In this document: positions 17,909 to 25,945 of the stretch, one piece after another
How the letters are laid out: each line of letters begins with the position of its first letter
Numbering within the stretch: the stretch's first letter is position 1
DNA from: Actinomycetes bacterium
GTDB lineage: Bacteria; Actinomycetota; Actinomycetes; Actinomycetales; Cellulomonadaceae
Direction: 5' to 3'
DNA: 30,461 nucleotides
Assembly: GCA_023461115.1 (NCBI GenBank)
Contig: JAEWOA010000193.1
Span: 1-30,461 of the forward strand
The notes under the pieces: generated by a model
The model's input: the letters and a program-made list of their open reading frames with translations, nothing else
Told to the model about the DNA's origin: nothing
Databases searched by the model: none
Program-made: the position numbers and the translations under genes

Positions 17909-18226
17909 GTGACCGATCAGCCCACGTCCGCCATCCCGCCCGAGCTCGCGCGCCTACGGCACAGCATCGACAACATCGACGCCGCGCTGGTGTACCTGCT
18001 CGCGGAGCGGTTCAAGGCGACGCAGCAGGTGGGCGTGCTGAAGGCGTCGCAGGGGTTGCCGGCCTCCGATCTGGGCCGCGAGGCCGAGCAGGTCGCGCGC
18101 CTGCGGGAGCTGGCGCACCAGGCGGACCTGGACCCGGTGTTCGCGGAGAAGTTCCTCGCGTTCATCGTCGAGGAGGTCATCCGCCACCACGAGGAGATCG
18201 CCCAGGACCACGCCGCCCGCCCCTGA
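17909..18226 (+). CDS. Chorismate mutase (AroQ class)
   Basis: A single-domain, all-helical chorismate mutase of 105 residues, converting chorismate to prephenate for phenylalanine and tyrosine synthesis. Residues matching the E. coli AroQ active site are R17 (LRHSID), R34 (LLAERF), K45 (VGVLK), D54, and R57 with E58 (SDLGREAE). The position of the last active-site Gln is unclear and may be H94. There is no signal peptide, so it is cytoplasmic. The frame remains open back to 17831, but GTG 17909 is supported by the leaderless promoter. Length and motifs agree with the free-standing actinobacterial enzymes. Confidence 0.9.
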   Translation: MTDQPTSAIPPELARLRHSIDNIDAALVYLLAERFKATQQVGVLKASQGLPASDLGREAEQVARLRELAHQADLDPVFAEKFLAFIVEEVIRHHEEIAQDHAARP

Positions 18227-18436
18227 GCCCCACCCCGACCGTGCGGCGGCGGGGAGCGGGTGGGCGCGGCGGTGCGGGCTGGTGGTGTGAGCGGTGGCGG
18301 GGGCGTCGGTGGTGCGGTTGGTTAGGAGGGGTCAGCCCGGACGGCTCGGAGCGGACAGGTGACGGCGCCTGGCTTGGGCGCCGTGGCCGCGAACCGGAGG
18401 GCCGCCGGGGTTCGCCGACCCCCACAGGAGGCGCCC

Positions 18437-19603
18437 ATGGACCTGCATTGGCTCAAGCCGCTGCTCGGCCGCCCAGCCCCGTTCACCACCGTCTACCTCG
18501 ACGTGACGCGGGCCGAGTCGGCGGGAGAGGCGGAGGCCGCGGACCGGTGGCGCGGAGCCCGCCGGTCGCTCGAGCGGGACGGGGCAAGCGCTGCCGTGCT
18601 CGACGAGATCGGCGACCTGCTGGCGGTGCCGGCGGGGGACCGCGGGCCCAAGGGCCGGGTCGTCGTCGCCGACCGTGACGGCGTGGTGGTCGACCAGCTC
18701 GTGTCCGCGCCGCCTGCCCAGCCGACCGTCGTGCACGGACCGCTCCCGGTGTTGCTCCCCGCGGTGCGCGCGGCGTGCGAGGTGGTCGACTACGTCGTCG
18801 TGCTGGTGGACCGGTCCGGCGCGGACCTGCACTGGTCGGCTGGCGACAGCGAGTCCGTCGACGGCGGCCACGACGACCTGCACAAGACGAGGGACGGCCT
18901 CTCGCGCCGTGCCCAGACGAGGGCCGAGGACTCCTGGCACCGCAACGCCGAGGTCGTCGCGCAAGTGCTCACCCAACGGGTCGCCGAGCGGGCCCCCGAG
19001 CTCGTCCTCGTCTCCGGGGACGTGCGCGCCGTGGCGATGGTGTGCGAGTCCGTCGGGCAGCCCGTGCGGGAGAGTCTGGCCGAGGTGCAGGGCGGCGCGC
19101 GTGGGCAGGGAGCCAAGCAGGGCGCGTTCCACCAGCACGTCGCCGACGCAGTGCAGGCCTACCGCGACCGCCGCCGCTCCGCCGTGCTCGACAAGCTGAC
19201 GCAGGGCCTCGGCCGGGGCGACGGGGCTGTGACCACCCTCGGGGACGTCGTCGAGGTGCTGCGGCGTGGGCAGGTCGACGAGCTCGTGCTCGACGACGAG
19301 GTGTCGACGAGCCGGTTCGGTGACCGCGAGCTCTGGGTCGGGACTGACCCGTTGCAGATCGCGACGAACCCCGCGGACCTCGAGGCGCTCGGCGTCTCGT
19401 CGTCGGATGCGGTGAAGCTGCCCGCTGGCGCCGCGCTGGTTCGCGCGGCGCTCGGTCAGGACGCCGGGATCACGTTCGCCCCGGACGGCTTCGCCGAGAT
19501 CCGCGAGGGCATCGGTGCGGTGCTGCGGTGGTCGGACGGATCGACGCCGCACGAGTCCCTGCTCACCCAGTCCGCCGACCAGCGTCGCCTCCGCGCCACC
19601 TGA
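18437..19603 (+). CDS. baeRF/Rv2629-like protein, probable ribosome hibernation factor
   Basis: The protein has 388 residues. Its beginning (MDLHWLKPLLGRPAPFTTVYLDVTR), the WRGARRSLE helix, and the VVFVSGDVR-like segment ELVLVSGDVRAVAM match what I remember of mycobacterial Rv2629. That protein belongs to the bacterial archaeo-eukaryotic release-factor-like (baeRF) group, and relatives in Psychrobacter (Balon) and Mycobacterium occupy the ribosomal A site during dormancy. Family membership is from memory, and function here is inferred. AGGAGG five bases before ATG 18437 fixes the start. The 210-base leader is strikingly G-rich. The gene converges on the acyl-CoA synthetase gene, with five tandem repeats in between. 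Confidence 0.75.
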   Translation: MDLHWLKPLLGRPAPFTTVYLDVTRAESAGEAEAADRWRGARRSLERDGASAAVLDEIGDLLAVPAGDRGPKGRVVVADRDGVVVDQLVSAPPAQPTVVHGPLPVLLPAVRAACEVVDYVVVLVDRSGADLHWSAGDSESVDGGHDDLHKTRDGLSRRAQTRAEDSWHRNAEVVAQVLTQRVAERAPELVLVSGDVRAVAMVCESVGQPVRESLAEVQGGARGQGAKQGAFHQHVADAVQAYRDRRRSAVLDKLTQGLGRGDGAVTTLGDVVEVLRRGQVDELVLDDEVSTSRFGDRELWVGTDPLQIATNPADLEALGVSSSDAVKLPAGAALVRAALGQDAGITFAPDGFAEIREGIGAVLRWSDGSTPHESLLTQSADQRRLRAT

Positions 19604-19606
19604 CCG

Positions 19607-19701
19607 GGCTGGAGTGCACGCTCACGGCTGGAGTGCACGCTCACGGCTGGAGTGCACGCTCACGGCTGGAGTGCACGCTCGCGGCTGGAGTGCACGCTCG
19701 C
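19607..19701. repeat. Five tandem 19-bp repeats
   Basis: Five head-to-tail units of GGCTGGAGTGCACGCTCAC with no spacer start four bases after the stop at 19603 and end three bases before the opposing gene's stop (19705). Units 1-3 are identical, and units 4 and 5 carry one A-to-G change near the end (CTCGC). Each holds the palindrome GTGCAC. They fill the whole gap between converging genes. Confidence 0.95.
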
Positions 19702-19704
19702 GGG

Positions 19705-21516
19705 TTAGTGGGGGCGGGTGTCGGTGTACAGGGTGTCGATGTCGGCGGCGAAGTCCTTGAGCACCTGGGCGCGCTTCACCTTGAGGCTCGGGGTGAGGTA
19801 GCCGTTGGCCTCGGTCAGGTCGATGGGCAGGACGCGGATCTTGCGGATCGACTCGGCGCGGGACACGGCCTCGTTGGCGCGCGCGACGGCGCGGTCCAGC
19901 GCCGCGAGGACCTCGGGGGACTGGCCGGCCGCGACGACGTCCATGGGCGGCAGCCCGTGGTTGGAGAGCCAGCCGGGCAGCATCTCGGGGTCGAGCGTCA
20001 CGAGGGCGCCGATGAACGGCCGCTGGTCGCCCACCACGACCACCTGGCTGACCAGGGGATGCCCACGGAGCCGGTCCTCGAGCACCGCGGGCGCCACGTT
20101 CTTGCCGCCCGCGGTCACGATGATCTCCTTGGACCGCCCGGTGATGAACAGGTAGCCGTCGTCGTCGAGCCGCCCGAGGTCGCCGCTCTTGAACCACCCG
20201 TCGACGAACGACTCCGCGGTGGCCTCGGCGTTGTGCCGGTAGCCCCGGGCCACATGCGGGCCGGAGATCCAGATCTGGCCCTCGTCGTCGACGCGGAGCG
20301 CTGTCCCGGGGAACGCGGGGCCGACCGACCCGACCTTCGTCTTGTGCGGCAGGTTCACGGCGGTGGGCGCGGTGGTCTCGGTGAGCCCGTAGCCCTCCAG
20401 GACGCGCACGCCGATGCCGCGGTAGAAGTGGCCGAGGCGCTCGCCGAGCGGGGCGCCGCCGGACACGGCGTACTCGGCTCGGCCGCCCAGGGCGTCGCGC
20501 AGCTGTGCGTGCACCAGCCGGTCGGCGAGGGCGTGCTGCGCCTTGAGCGCCGCGGACGGGCCTGACGGGGCGTCGAGCGCGCGGGAGTAGGCGATCGCGA
20601 CCTTGGCGGCCCAGCGGAAGATCCGCAGCTTGGCGCCCGAGCCGGCCTTCTGCTCCGCGGAGTTGTAGACCTTCTCGAACACGCGCGGCACGGCGAGCAC
20701 GAAGGTCGGCTTGAACGACGCGAGGTCCGGCAGCAGGTTGCGGGTGTCGGGCGTGTGGCCCAAGACCGCGCCGGACGGGATGCAGAGCACCTGGATGAAC
20801 CGCGCGAACACGTGCGCGAGCGGCATGAACAGCAGCGTCCGCGAGTGCGGCTGCGCGCAGACCTCGCCGAGCCCTTCGACGCCGTTGAGCGTGAGGGAGA
20901 CGAAGTTGCCGTGCGTGAGCTCGACGCCCTTGGGCCGTCCCGTGGTGCCCGAGGTGTAGATGACGGTGGCGAGCGTGTCCATCGTCGCGAGCGCCGAGCG
21001 GCGGGCGATCTCGTCGTCGGGCACGTCGTGCCCCGCGAGCATGAGCGAGTCCACGGCGCCGCCGTCGATCGAGAGCACCTCGCGCAGGCCCGGCAGGTCG
21101 TCGCGGACCTGCTCGACGACGGCCGCGTGCGCGTCGGTCTCGACGATCGCGAGCCGCACCGCCGAGTCCGCCGCGATCCAGCGCACCTGCTCGGCCGACG
21201 AGGTCTCGTAGATCGGCACGCCGACGCCGCCCGCGGCCCACACAGCGAAGTCGACGAGCGTCCACTCGTACCGCGTCCGGGACATGATCGCGACGCGGTC
21301 GCCGGGCTCGAGCCCGAGCGCGACGAGCCCCTTGGCCACCGCGTGCGCCTGCCCGACGAACGCGCGCACGCTCACGGGCGACCAGGCGCTGCCGAGCCCG
21401 GTGGACCGCTCGATCAGCGTCCCGTCCGGGTCGCGCGCGAGCCGCTCCGCGAGCAGCCCGTTGATGCTCTGGCTGGGGTCCGGGTGGACATCGCTCGCGG
21501 TGCGGAACTCGCGCAC
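19705..21516 (-). CDS. Long-chain fatty acid-CoA ligase (FadD15-like)
   Basis: An AMP-forming acyl-CoA synthetase of 603 residues that activates fatty acids with ATP and CoA. Motifs are YTSGTTGRPKG (187-197), YAVSGGAPLG, EGYGLTETTA, DGWFKSGDLG, GRSKEIIVTAGGKNVAP and a late SLKVKR lysine. These are typical of the long-chain (FadD15/FACS) group with the internal insertion. GTG 21516 is preferred, since AAGGAG lies five bases upstream. A GTG at 21522 overlaps the valS stop (GTGA) but would sit inside that ribosome binding site. It is coupled to valS as the second gene of the unit. Confidence 0.92.
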   Translation of the reverse strand: MREFRTASDVHPDPSQSINGLLAERLARDPDGTLIERSTGLGSAWSPVSVRAFVGQAHAVAKGLVALGLEPGDRVAIMSRTRYEWTLVDFAVWAAGGVGVPIYETSSAEQVRWIAADSAVRLAIVETDAHAAVVEQVRDDLPGLREVLSIDGGAVDSLMLAGHDVPDDEIARRSALATMDTLATVIYTSGTTGRPKGVELTHGNFVSLTLNGVEGLGEVCAQPHSRTLLFMPLAHVFARFIQVLCIPSGAVLGHTPDTRNLLPDLASFKPTFVLAVPRVFEKVYNSAEQKAGSGAKLRIFRWAAKVAIAYSRALDAPSGPSAALKAQHALADRLVHAQLRDALGGRAEYAVSGGAPLGERLGHFYRGIGVRVLEGYGLTETTAPTAVNLPHKTKVGSVGPAFPGTALRVDDEGQIWISGPHVARGYRHNAEATAESFVDGWFKSGDLGRLDDDGYLFITGRSKEIIVTAGGKNVAPAVLEDRLRGHPLVSQVVVVGDQRPFIGALVTLDPEMLPGWLSNHGLPPMDVVAAGQSPEVLAALDRAVARANEAVSRAESIRKIRVLPIDLTEANGYLTPSLKVKRAQVLKDFAADIDTLYTDTRPH

Positions 21517-21518
21517 GG

Positions 21519-24185
21519 TCACTCCTTGGGTGCGGCGGGGAGCAGCTCGGCGTCCCTGGCGACGACGCCCTCGGCGCCATCTTCTGCCTGGGCCAGGCCG
21601 AGTGTCCCGACGACGCGCCCAGCGGCGCGCACATCGGCGATCGCGGCCTCGACGCCGGCCCGCAGCGCGGCGGGCACGACGAGGGTCGCGGCGCCCACCT
21701 CGGTGCGCATCGACACCTTGGCCTCGGACTTGACCTTGCGGATCGCGGCGAGCGCGGCGCCCGCGGCCGTCACCACACCGGGGTCGGCGGAGCCGGCCGC
21801 GGCGCGCAGCGGCTCGGCCACGGGCCACGCCGCGCGGTGCACCGAGCCCGAGCGCCACCACGACCACACCTCCTCGGTCGCGAACGGCAGCACCGGCGCG
21901 AGCAGCCGCAGCAGCGCGTCGAGCGCGATCGCGAGGGCCGTGCGGGCGGACGCGGTCTCGTCGGAGACCTCGCTGGCCGCGGCCCCGGCGCCGTACGCGC
22001 GGTCCTTGACCAGCTCGAGGTAGTCGTCGCAGAACGTCCAGAAGAACGTCTCGGTGACCTCGAGCGCGCGCGTGTGGTCGTACGACTCGAGCGCGTCCGT
22101 GGCCTTCGCGACGACGTCGGCGAGCCCCGCGAGCATCGCGCGGTCCAGCGGCACGGTGACGAGCGCGGGGTCGAGCGAGAGCGGCTCGTCGGCCGGCCCG
22201 AACGAGAGCGCGAACTTCGACGCGTTGAGCACCTTGATCGCGAGGCGGCGGCCGATCTTCATCTGCCCGACCTCGAAGGCCGCGTCGGTGCCGAGCCGCG
22301 CGGAGGCCGCCCAGTAGCGGACCGCGTCCGAGCCGTGCTCCTCCAGCAGGCCCATGGGCGTGACCACGTTGCCCTTGGACTTCGACATCTTCTTGCGGTC
22401 GGGGTCCAGGATCCAGCCGCTGATGGCCGCGTTCGCCCACGGCAGCGAGCCGTGCTCGAGGTGCGCGCGGACCACGGTCGAGAACAGCCAGGTGCGGATG
22501 ATGTCCTGGCCCTGCGGACGCAGGTCCATGGGGAACACGCGCGCGAACAGGTCGGGGTCCGTGCGCCAGCCGCCCGCGATCTGCGGGGTGAGCGACGACG
22601 TGGCCCACGTGTCCATGATGTCGGGGTCGCCGACGAAGCCGCCGGGCACGCCCCGCTGGTCGGCGGTGAAGCCGGCCGGGACGTCGGACGAGGGATCGAT
22701 CGGGAGCTGGTCGTCGGACGGGACGATCGGCGCCGAGTAGTCCGGCGCGCCCTCGTCGTCGAGCCGGTACCACAGCGGGAACGGCACGCCGAAGAACCGC
22801 TGGCGGCTGATCAGCCAGTCGCCGTTGAGGCCCTTGACCCAGTTCTCGTACCGCACGCGCATGAAGTCGGGGTGGAAGCCGAGCTCGGCGCCGCGCGCCA
22901 GCAGCGCCTCGCGCAGGTCCTCGTCGCGGCCGCCGTTGCGGATGTACCACTGGCGGCTGGTGACGATCTCGAGCGGCTTGTCGCCCTTCTCGTAGAAGTT
23001 CGCCATGCGCTGCGTCGCCTTGGGCTCGCCGTCCAGGTCGCCCGACGAGCGCAGGCCGGCCACGGTGGCCTCACGGGCGGAGAAGGTCGTCTTGCCCGCG
23101 AGCTCGGCGTACGCGGCCTGGCCCTCGGCGGTGGTGATCCACTCGGGGGTCTCGCGGAGCAGGCGGCCGTCGCGCTGCACCACCGAGCGTGTCGGGAGCT
23201 GCAGCTCGCGCCACCACTGCACGTCGGTGAGGTCGCCGAACGTGCAGCACATCGCGATGCCGGCGCCCTTGTCAGGCTCGGCGGCGGGGTGTGCCAGGAC
23301 CGGCACCGAGACGCCGAACAGCGGCGTGGTCACCGTGGTGCCGAACAGGTGCTGGTAGCGCTCGTCGTCGGGGTGCGCGATCAGCGCGACGCACGCGGGC
23401 AGCAGCTCGGGGCGCGTCGTCTCGATGTACACGGGGCCGGAGTCCGAGCCGAACGCGACGCGGTGGTACGCGCCGGGGTACTCGCGTGCCTCGAGCTCGG
23501 CCTGCGCCACCGCGGTCTGGAACGTCACGTCCCACAGCCCGGGGGCCTCGGCCTGATAGGCCTCGCCGCGCGAGAGGTTGGCCAAGAACGCCGCCTGGGC
23601 CACCGCGCGGGACTCCGCCGACACCGTCTGGTACGTCATCGACCAGTCGACCGAGAGGCCCAGGTGGCGCCACAGCGCCTCGAACTGGCGCTCGTCCTGC
23701 TCGGTGAGGCGCTCGCACAGCTCGATGAAGTTGCGGCGGCTCACCGGCACCTGGTCGCCCGGCTTGACGGGCTTGCCGTCAGTTCCCTCGTGCGGCGGCT
23801 CGAAGCCCTCGGTGAAGGGCAGCGACGGGTCGCACCGCACGCCGTAGTAGTTCTGCACGCGGCGCTCGGTGGGCAGGCCGTTGTCGTCCCAGCCCATCGG
23901 GTAGAACACCTCGTGCCCGCGCATGCGGCGGTAGCGCGCGACGACGTCGGTGTGCGTGTAGGAGAACACGTGCCCGACGTGCAGCGACCCCGAGACGGTG
24001 GGGGGCGGGGTGTCGATCGAGTAGACCTGCTCGCGCGTCTTGGTGCGGTCGAACCCGTACAGGTTCTGCGCGGTCCAGGCGCCGTTCCAGCGGTCCTCGA
24101 GCCCGTCCACCGAGACCCGGTCCGGTACCTGGCGGCCGGCGGGCGCGGTCGTCGGTGTCTCGGTCTGGGGAGTCAGGTCGCTCAT
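21519..24185 (-). CDS. valS: Valine-tRNA ligase, archaeal-like type
   Basis: A class I aminoacyl-tRNA synthetase of 888 residues. The HIGH motif is HVGH (69-72) within PTVSGSLHVGHVFSYTHTD, and KMSKS is at 599-603. The editing domain contains TTRPELLPACVALIAHPDD. The start YPMGWDDNGLPTERRVQ and the short C-terminus without the long coiled-coil arm fit the archaeal-like valyl-tRNA synthetases that some actinobacteria carry, rather than the classical bacterial form. That typing is from memory. ATG 24185 has GGGAAG about a dozen bases upstream. The stop overlaps the start region of the acyl-CoA synthetase gene. Confidence 0.95.
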   Translation of the reverse strand: MSDLTPQTETPTTAPAGRQVPDRVSVDGLEDRWNGAWTAQNLYGFDRTKTREQVYSIDTPPPTVSGSLHVGHVFSYTHTDVVARYRRMRGHEVFYPMGWDDNGLPTERRVQNYYGVRCDPSLPFTEGFEPPHEGTDGKPVKPGDQVPVSRRNFIELCERLTEQDERQFEALWRHLGLSVDWSMTYQTVSAESRAVAQAAFLANLSRGEAYQAEAPGLWDVTFQTAVAQAELEAREYPGAYHRVAFGSDSGPVYIETTRPELLPACVALIAHPDDERYQHLFGTTVTTPLFGVSVPVLAHPAAEPDKGAGIAMCCTFGDLTDVQWWRELQLPTRSVVQRDGRLLRETPEWITTAEGQAAYAELAGKTTFSAREATVAGLRSSGDLDGEPKATQRMANFYEKGDKPLEIVTSRQWYIRNGGRDEDLREALLARGAELGFHPDFMRVRYENWVKGLNGDWLISRQRFFGVPFPLWYRLDDEGAPDYSAPIVPSDDQLPIDPSSDVPAGFTADQRGVPGGFVGDPDIMDTWATSSLTPQIAGGWRTDPDLFARVFPMDLRPQGQDIIRTWLFSTVVRAHLEHGSLPWANAAISGWILDPDRKKMSKSKGNVVTPMGLLEEHGSDAVRYWAASARLGTDAAFEVGQMKIGRRLAIKVLNASKFALSFGPADEPLSLDPALVTVPLDRAMLAGLADVVAKATDALESYDHTRALEVTETFFWTFCDDYLELVKDRAYGAGAAASEVSDETASARTALAIALDALLRLLAPVLPFATEEVWSWWRSGSVHRAAWPVAEPLRAAAGSADPGVVTAAGAALAAIRKVKSEAKVSMRTEVGAATLVVPAALRAGVEAAIADVRAAGRVVGTLGLAQAEDGAEGVVARDAELLPAAPKE

Positions 24186-24242
24186 GGTCGCCCATCTTCC
24201 CAGATGCGCGGCCGTTCCCCGATTCGCTGTGTCGGTCGGCCG

Positions 24243-24794
24243 TCAGGCCGGGTCCGCGTGGCGGGCTCGGTACGCCGCGACGTTCGCGCGGTTGCCGCAG
24301 TTGTTGACGTCGCAGAAGCGGCGGGAGCGGTTGCGGGACAGGTCGACGAGCACCGCGTCGCAGTCGGGCCCCGCGCACCGCTTGAGGCGCGACCATTCGT
24401 CGGAGCGCACCACGTCGACGACGCCCATCGCGGTCTCGACGAGCATCACGGTGGCCAGGGGCGCGCCGGGGGCGGTGGCGTGCAGGTGCCAGTCGAATCC
24501 GTCGTGCCGCGTGAGGAACGGGACCGCGCGCGCCTGTTCGAGGATCGAGTTGACCGCCTGGGCGCCCTCGTCGCGCGTCATGGACCACAACGCGGCGACC
24601 TGGCGGCGGACCGCGCGCACGTGTGCGAGCTCGGCCTCGTCGCGGTCGTGCCGCACGGAGTAGCTCCATCGCGTGAAGAAGGCGTCGAGGTCCGCGACGG
24701 TCGCGAGCGCGTCGTGGCCGTCGCGGCGCCGGGCGGTGTTCACCAGGTCCGCGGCGGCCGCGAGGTTCTGTTCGGTGTCACGGGCGAAAACCAC
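24243..24794 (-). CDS. CGNR zinc-finger (ABATE domain) transcriptional regulator
   Basis: The protein has 183 residues. The N-terminal ABATE domain (about 1-125) is thought to bind a ligand. The C-terminal zinc finger has C140, C145, C161 and C166, ending in the CGNR motif (166-169), the likely DNA-binding part. It corresponds to the former DUF1470 group. GTG 24794 has AGGAG five bases upstream. It is divergent from an EamA-type exporter, with only 48 bases between, which suggests that it controls the exporter and itself. It ends 57 bases before valS on the same strand but is probably separately transcribed. Confidence 0.92.
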   Translation of the reverse strand: MVFARDTEQNLAAAADLVNTARRRDGHDALATVADLDAFFTRWSYSVRHDRDEAELAHVRAVRRQVAALWSMTRDEGAQAVNSILEQARAVPFLTRHDGFDWHLHATAPGAPLATVMLVETAMGVVDVVRSDEWSRLKRCAGPDCDAVLVDLSRNRSRRFCDVNNCGNRANVAAYRARHADPA

Positions 24795-24795
24795 G

Positions 24796-24825
24796 TTGAC
24801 TCCTGTCTCGGGACGGTCTTACCGT
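24796..24825 (+). promoter_or_regulatory. Promoter of the EamA exporter gene
   Basis: TTGACT (24796-24801) and TACCGT (24820-24825) are separated by 18 bp, giving a good -35 and a fair -10. The -10 is embedded in the dyad described separately. Confidence 0.6.
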
Positions 24826-24826
24826 C
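24812..24826. promoter_or_regulatory. Candidate operator for the CGNR regulator
   Basis: GACGGT-CTT-ACCGTC is a perfect 6-bp dyad with a 3-bp centre, covering the spacer and -10 box of the exporter promoter. Outer arms TCCTG (24801-24805) and CAGGA (24826-24830) extend the symmetry. A protein bound here would block the exporter promoter and lie close to the regulator's own start. Confidence 0.55.
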
Positions 24827-24842
24827 AGGAGCGTACGAGCAG

Positions 24843-25850
24843 ATGACTCGTGACAGCCAGGCTTTCGTGGAGGCGGCCGTGCCGGAGATGCTCGACGAGC
24901 GGGTCGCCGCCCCAGCGCCCACCCGCACCGCCGGCCGCGGCGTCGGCATCGCGGTCGGGCTCGTCGCGGCCTTCGCGTTCGCGACGAGTGGGCCGATGGT
25001 CAAGCCGCTGCTCCTGGCGGGCTGGACGCCCGGCGCCGCGATCCTGGTGCGGCTCTGGCTCGGCGCGCTCCTGCTCGCGATCCCCACCGCCTTGGCGCTG
25101 CGAGGGCGGTGGCACGTGCTGCGCGACGACTGGCGCACCGTGGTGCTCCTCGGCCTGTTCGGCGTCGTCGGCGCCGCGGCGCTGTACTTCCTCGCGGTCG
25201 ATCGCCTGCCCGTCGCGGTCGCGCTCCTCGTCGAGTACACCGGGCCGCTGCTGCTGCTCGCGTGGTCCTGGGCTCGGACCGGCCGCACGCCGGCGCGGGC
25301 CACGCTCGTCGGGGCAGCGCTCGCGATGGGCGGCCTGGTGCTCGTGCTCGACGTCACCGGGACGCTCGACCTGGACCCGCTCGGCCTGCTCTACGCGAGC
25401 CTCGCCGCGGTCGGCAACGCCGCCTACTTCGCGCTCACCGCGCGGCGCATCGCGGTGCCGCCCGTCGCGCTCGCGGGCTCGGCGATGGTCGTCGGCGCGG
25501 TCGTCACGACGCTCCTGGCCCTCATCGGCATCCTGCCCGTCGCCGCGCCGCTGGTGGACGTCGAGGTGCTGGGGACGGCCGTGCCGTGGTGGGCGCCCCT
25601 GCTTGTCGTCGGCACCGTGCCCACGGCGTTCGCATACGGCGTGAGCGCGATGTCCGTCCGGATCCTGGGCGACCGCCTGGGGTCGTTCCTCGCGCTCACC
25701 GAGGTGCTCTTCGCGGTCGTCCTGGCCTGGCTCCTGCTCGGTGAGGCGCCGCTGCCCGTGCAGGTGGTCGGCGCCGTGCTCGTCGTCGCAGGCGTCGCGC
25801 TCGTGCGCGCGGGAGCGACGACGGACGGCGAGCCCGCAGCCCCCCGCTAG
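24843..25850 (+). CDS. EamA/DMT-family transporter
   Basis: The protein has 335 residues. It has a short cytoplasmic N-terminus (1-35), then ten predicted membrane helices in two five-helix EamA repeats: helices in about 38-180, then a second set from about 185 to 328. The second half contains GTVPTAFAYGVSAMSVRILGDRLGSFLALTEVLFAVVLAWLLLGE, a typical drug/metabolite transporter signature. The substrate is unknown. ATG 24843 lies 11 bases after AGGAG. Control by the divergent CGNR regulator is likely from the shared promoter region. Confidence 0.9.
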   Translation: MTRDSQAFVEAAVPEMLDERVAAPAPTRTAGRGVGIAVGLVAAFAFATSGPMVKPLLLAGWTPGAAILVRLWLGALLLAIPTALALRGRWHVLRDDWRTVVLLGLFGVVGAAALYFLAVDRLPVAVALLVEYTGPLLLLAWSWARTGRTPARATLVGAALAMGGLVLVLDVTGTLDLDPLGLLYASLAAVGNAAYFALTARRIAVPPVALAGSAMVVGAVVTTLLALIGILPVAAPLVDVEVLGTAVPWWAPLLVVGTVPTAFAYGVSAMSVRILGDRLGSFLALTEVLFAVVLAWLLLGEAPLPVQVVGAVLVVAGVALVRAGATTDGEPAAPR

Positions 25851-25945
25851 CGTCGCTCGCGGGTTAGGGTCGACCGCGCACGCGGTGTCACGGCTGCGAC
25901 GGCCGCGCGACGCGCTGCGACGACTCGACGACGAAGGAGACGCAC

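Noticed and set aside
19607..19701. CRISPR array
   Set aside because: The units follow each other directly with no unique spacers, so it is a plain tandem repeat. No cas genes are present.
21837..24842. Long plus-strand open frame preceding the EamA gene
   Set aside because: It is the mirror of valS in GC-rich DNA. The real exporter start is ATG 24843 after its own promoter.
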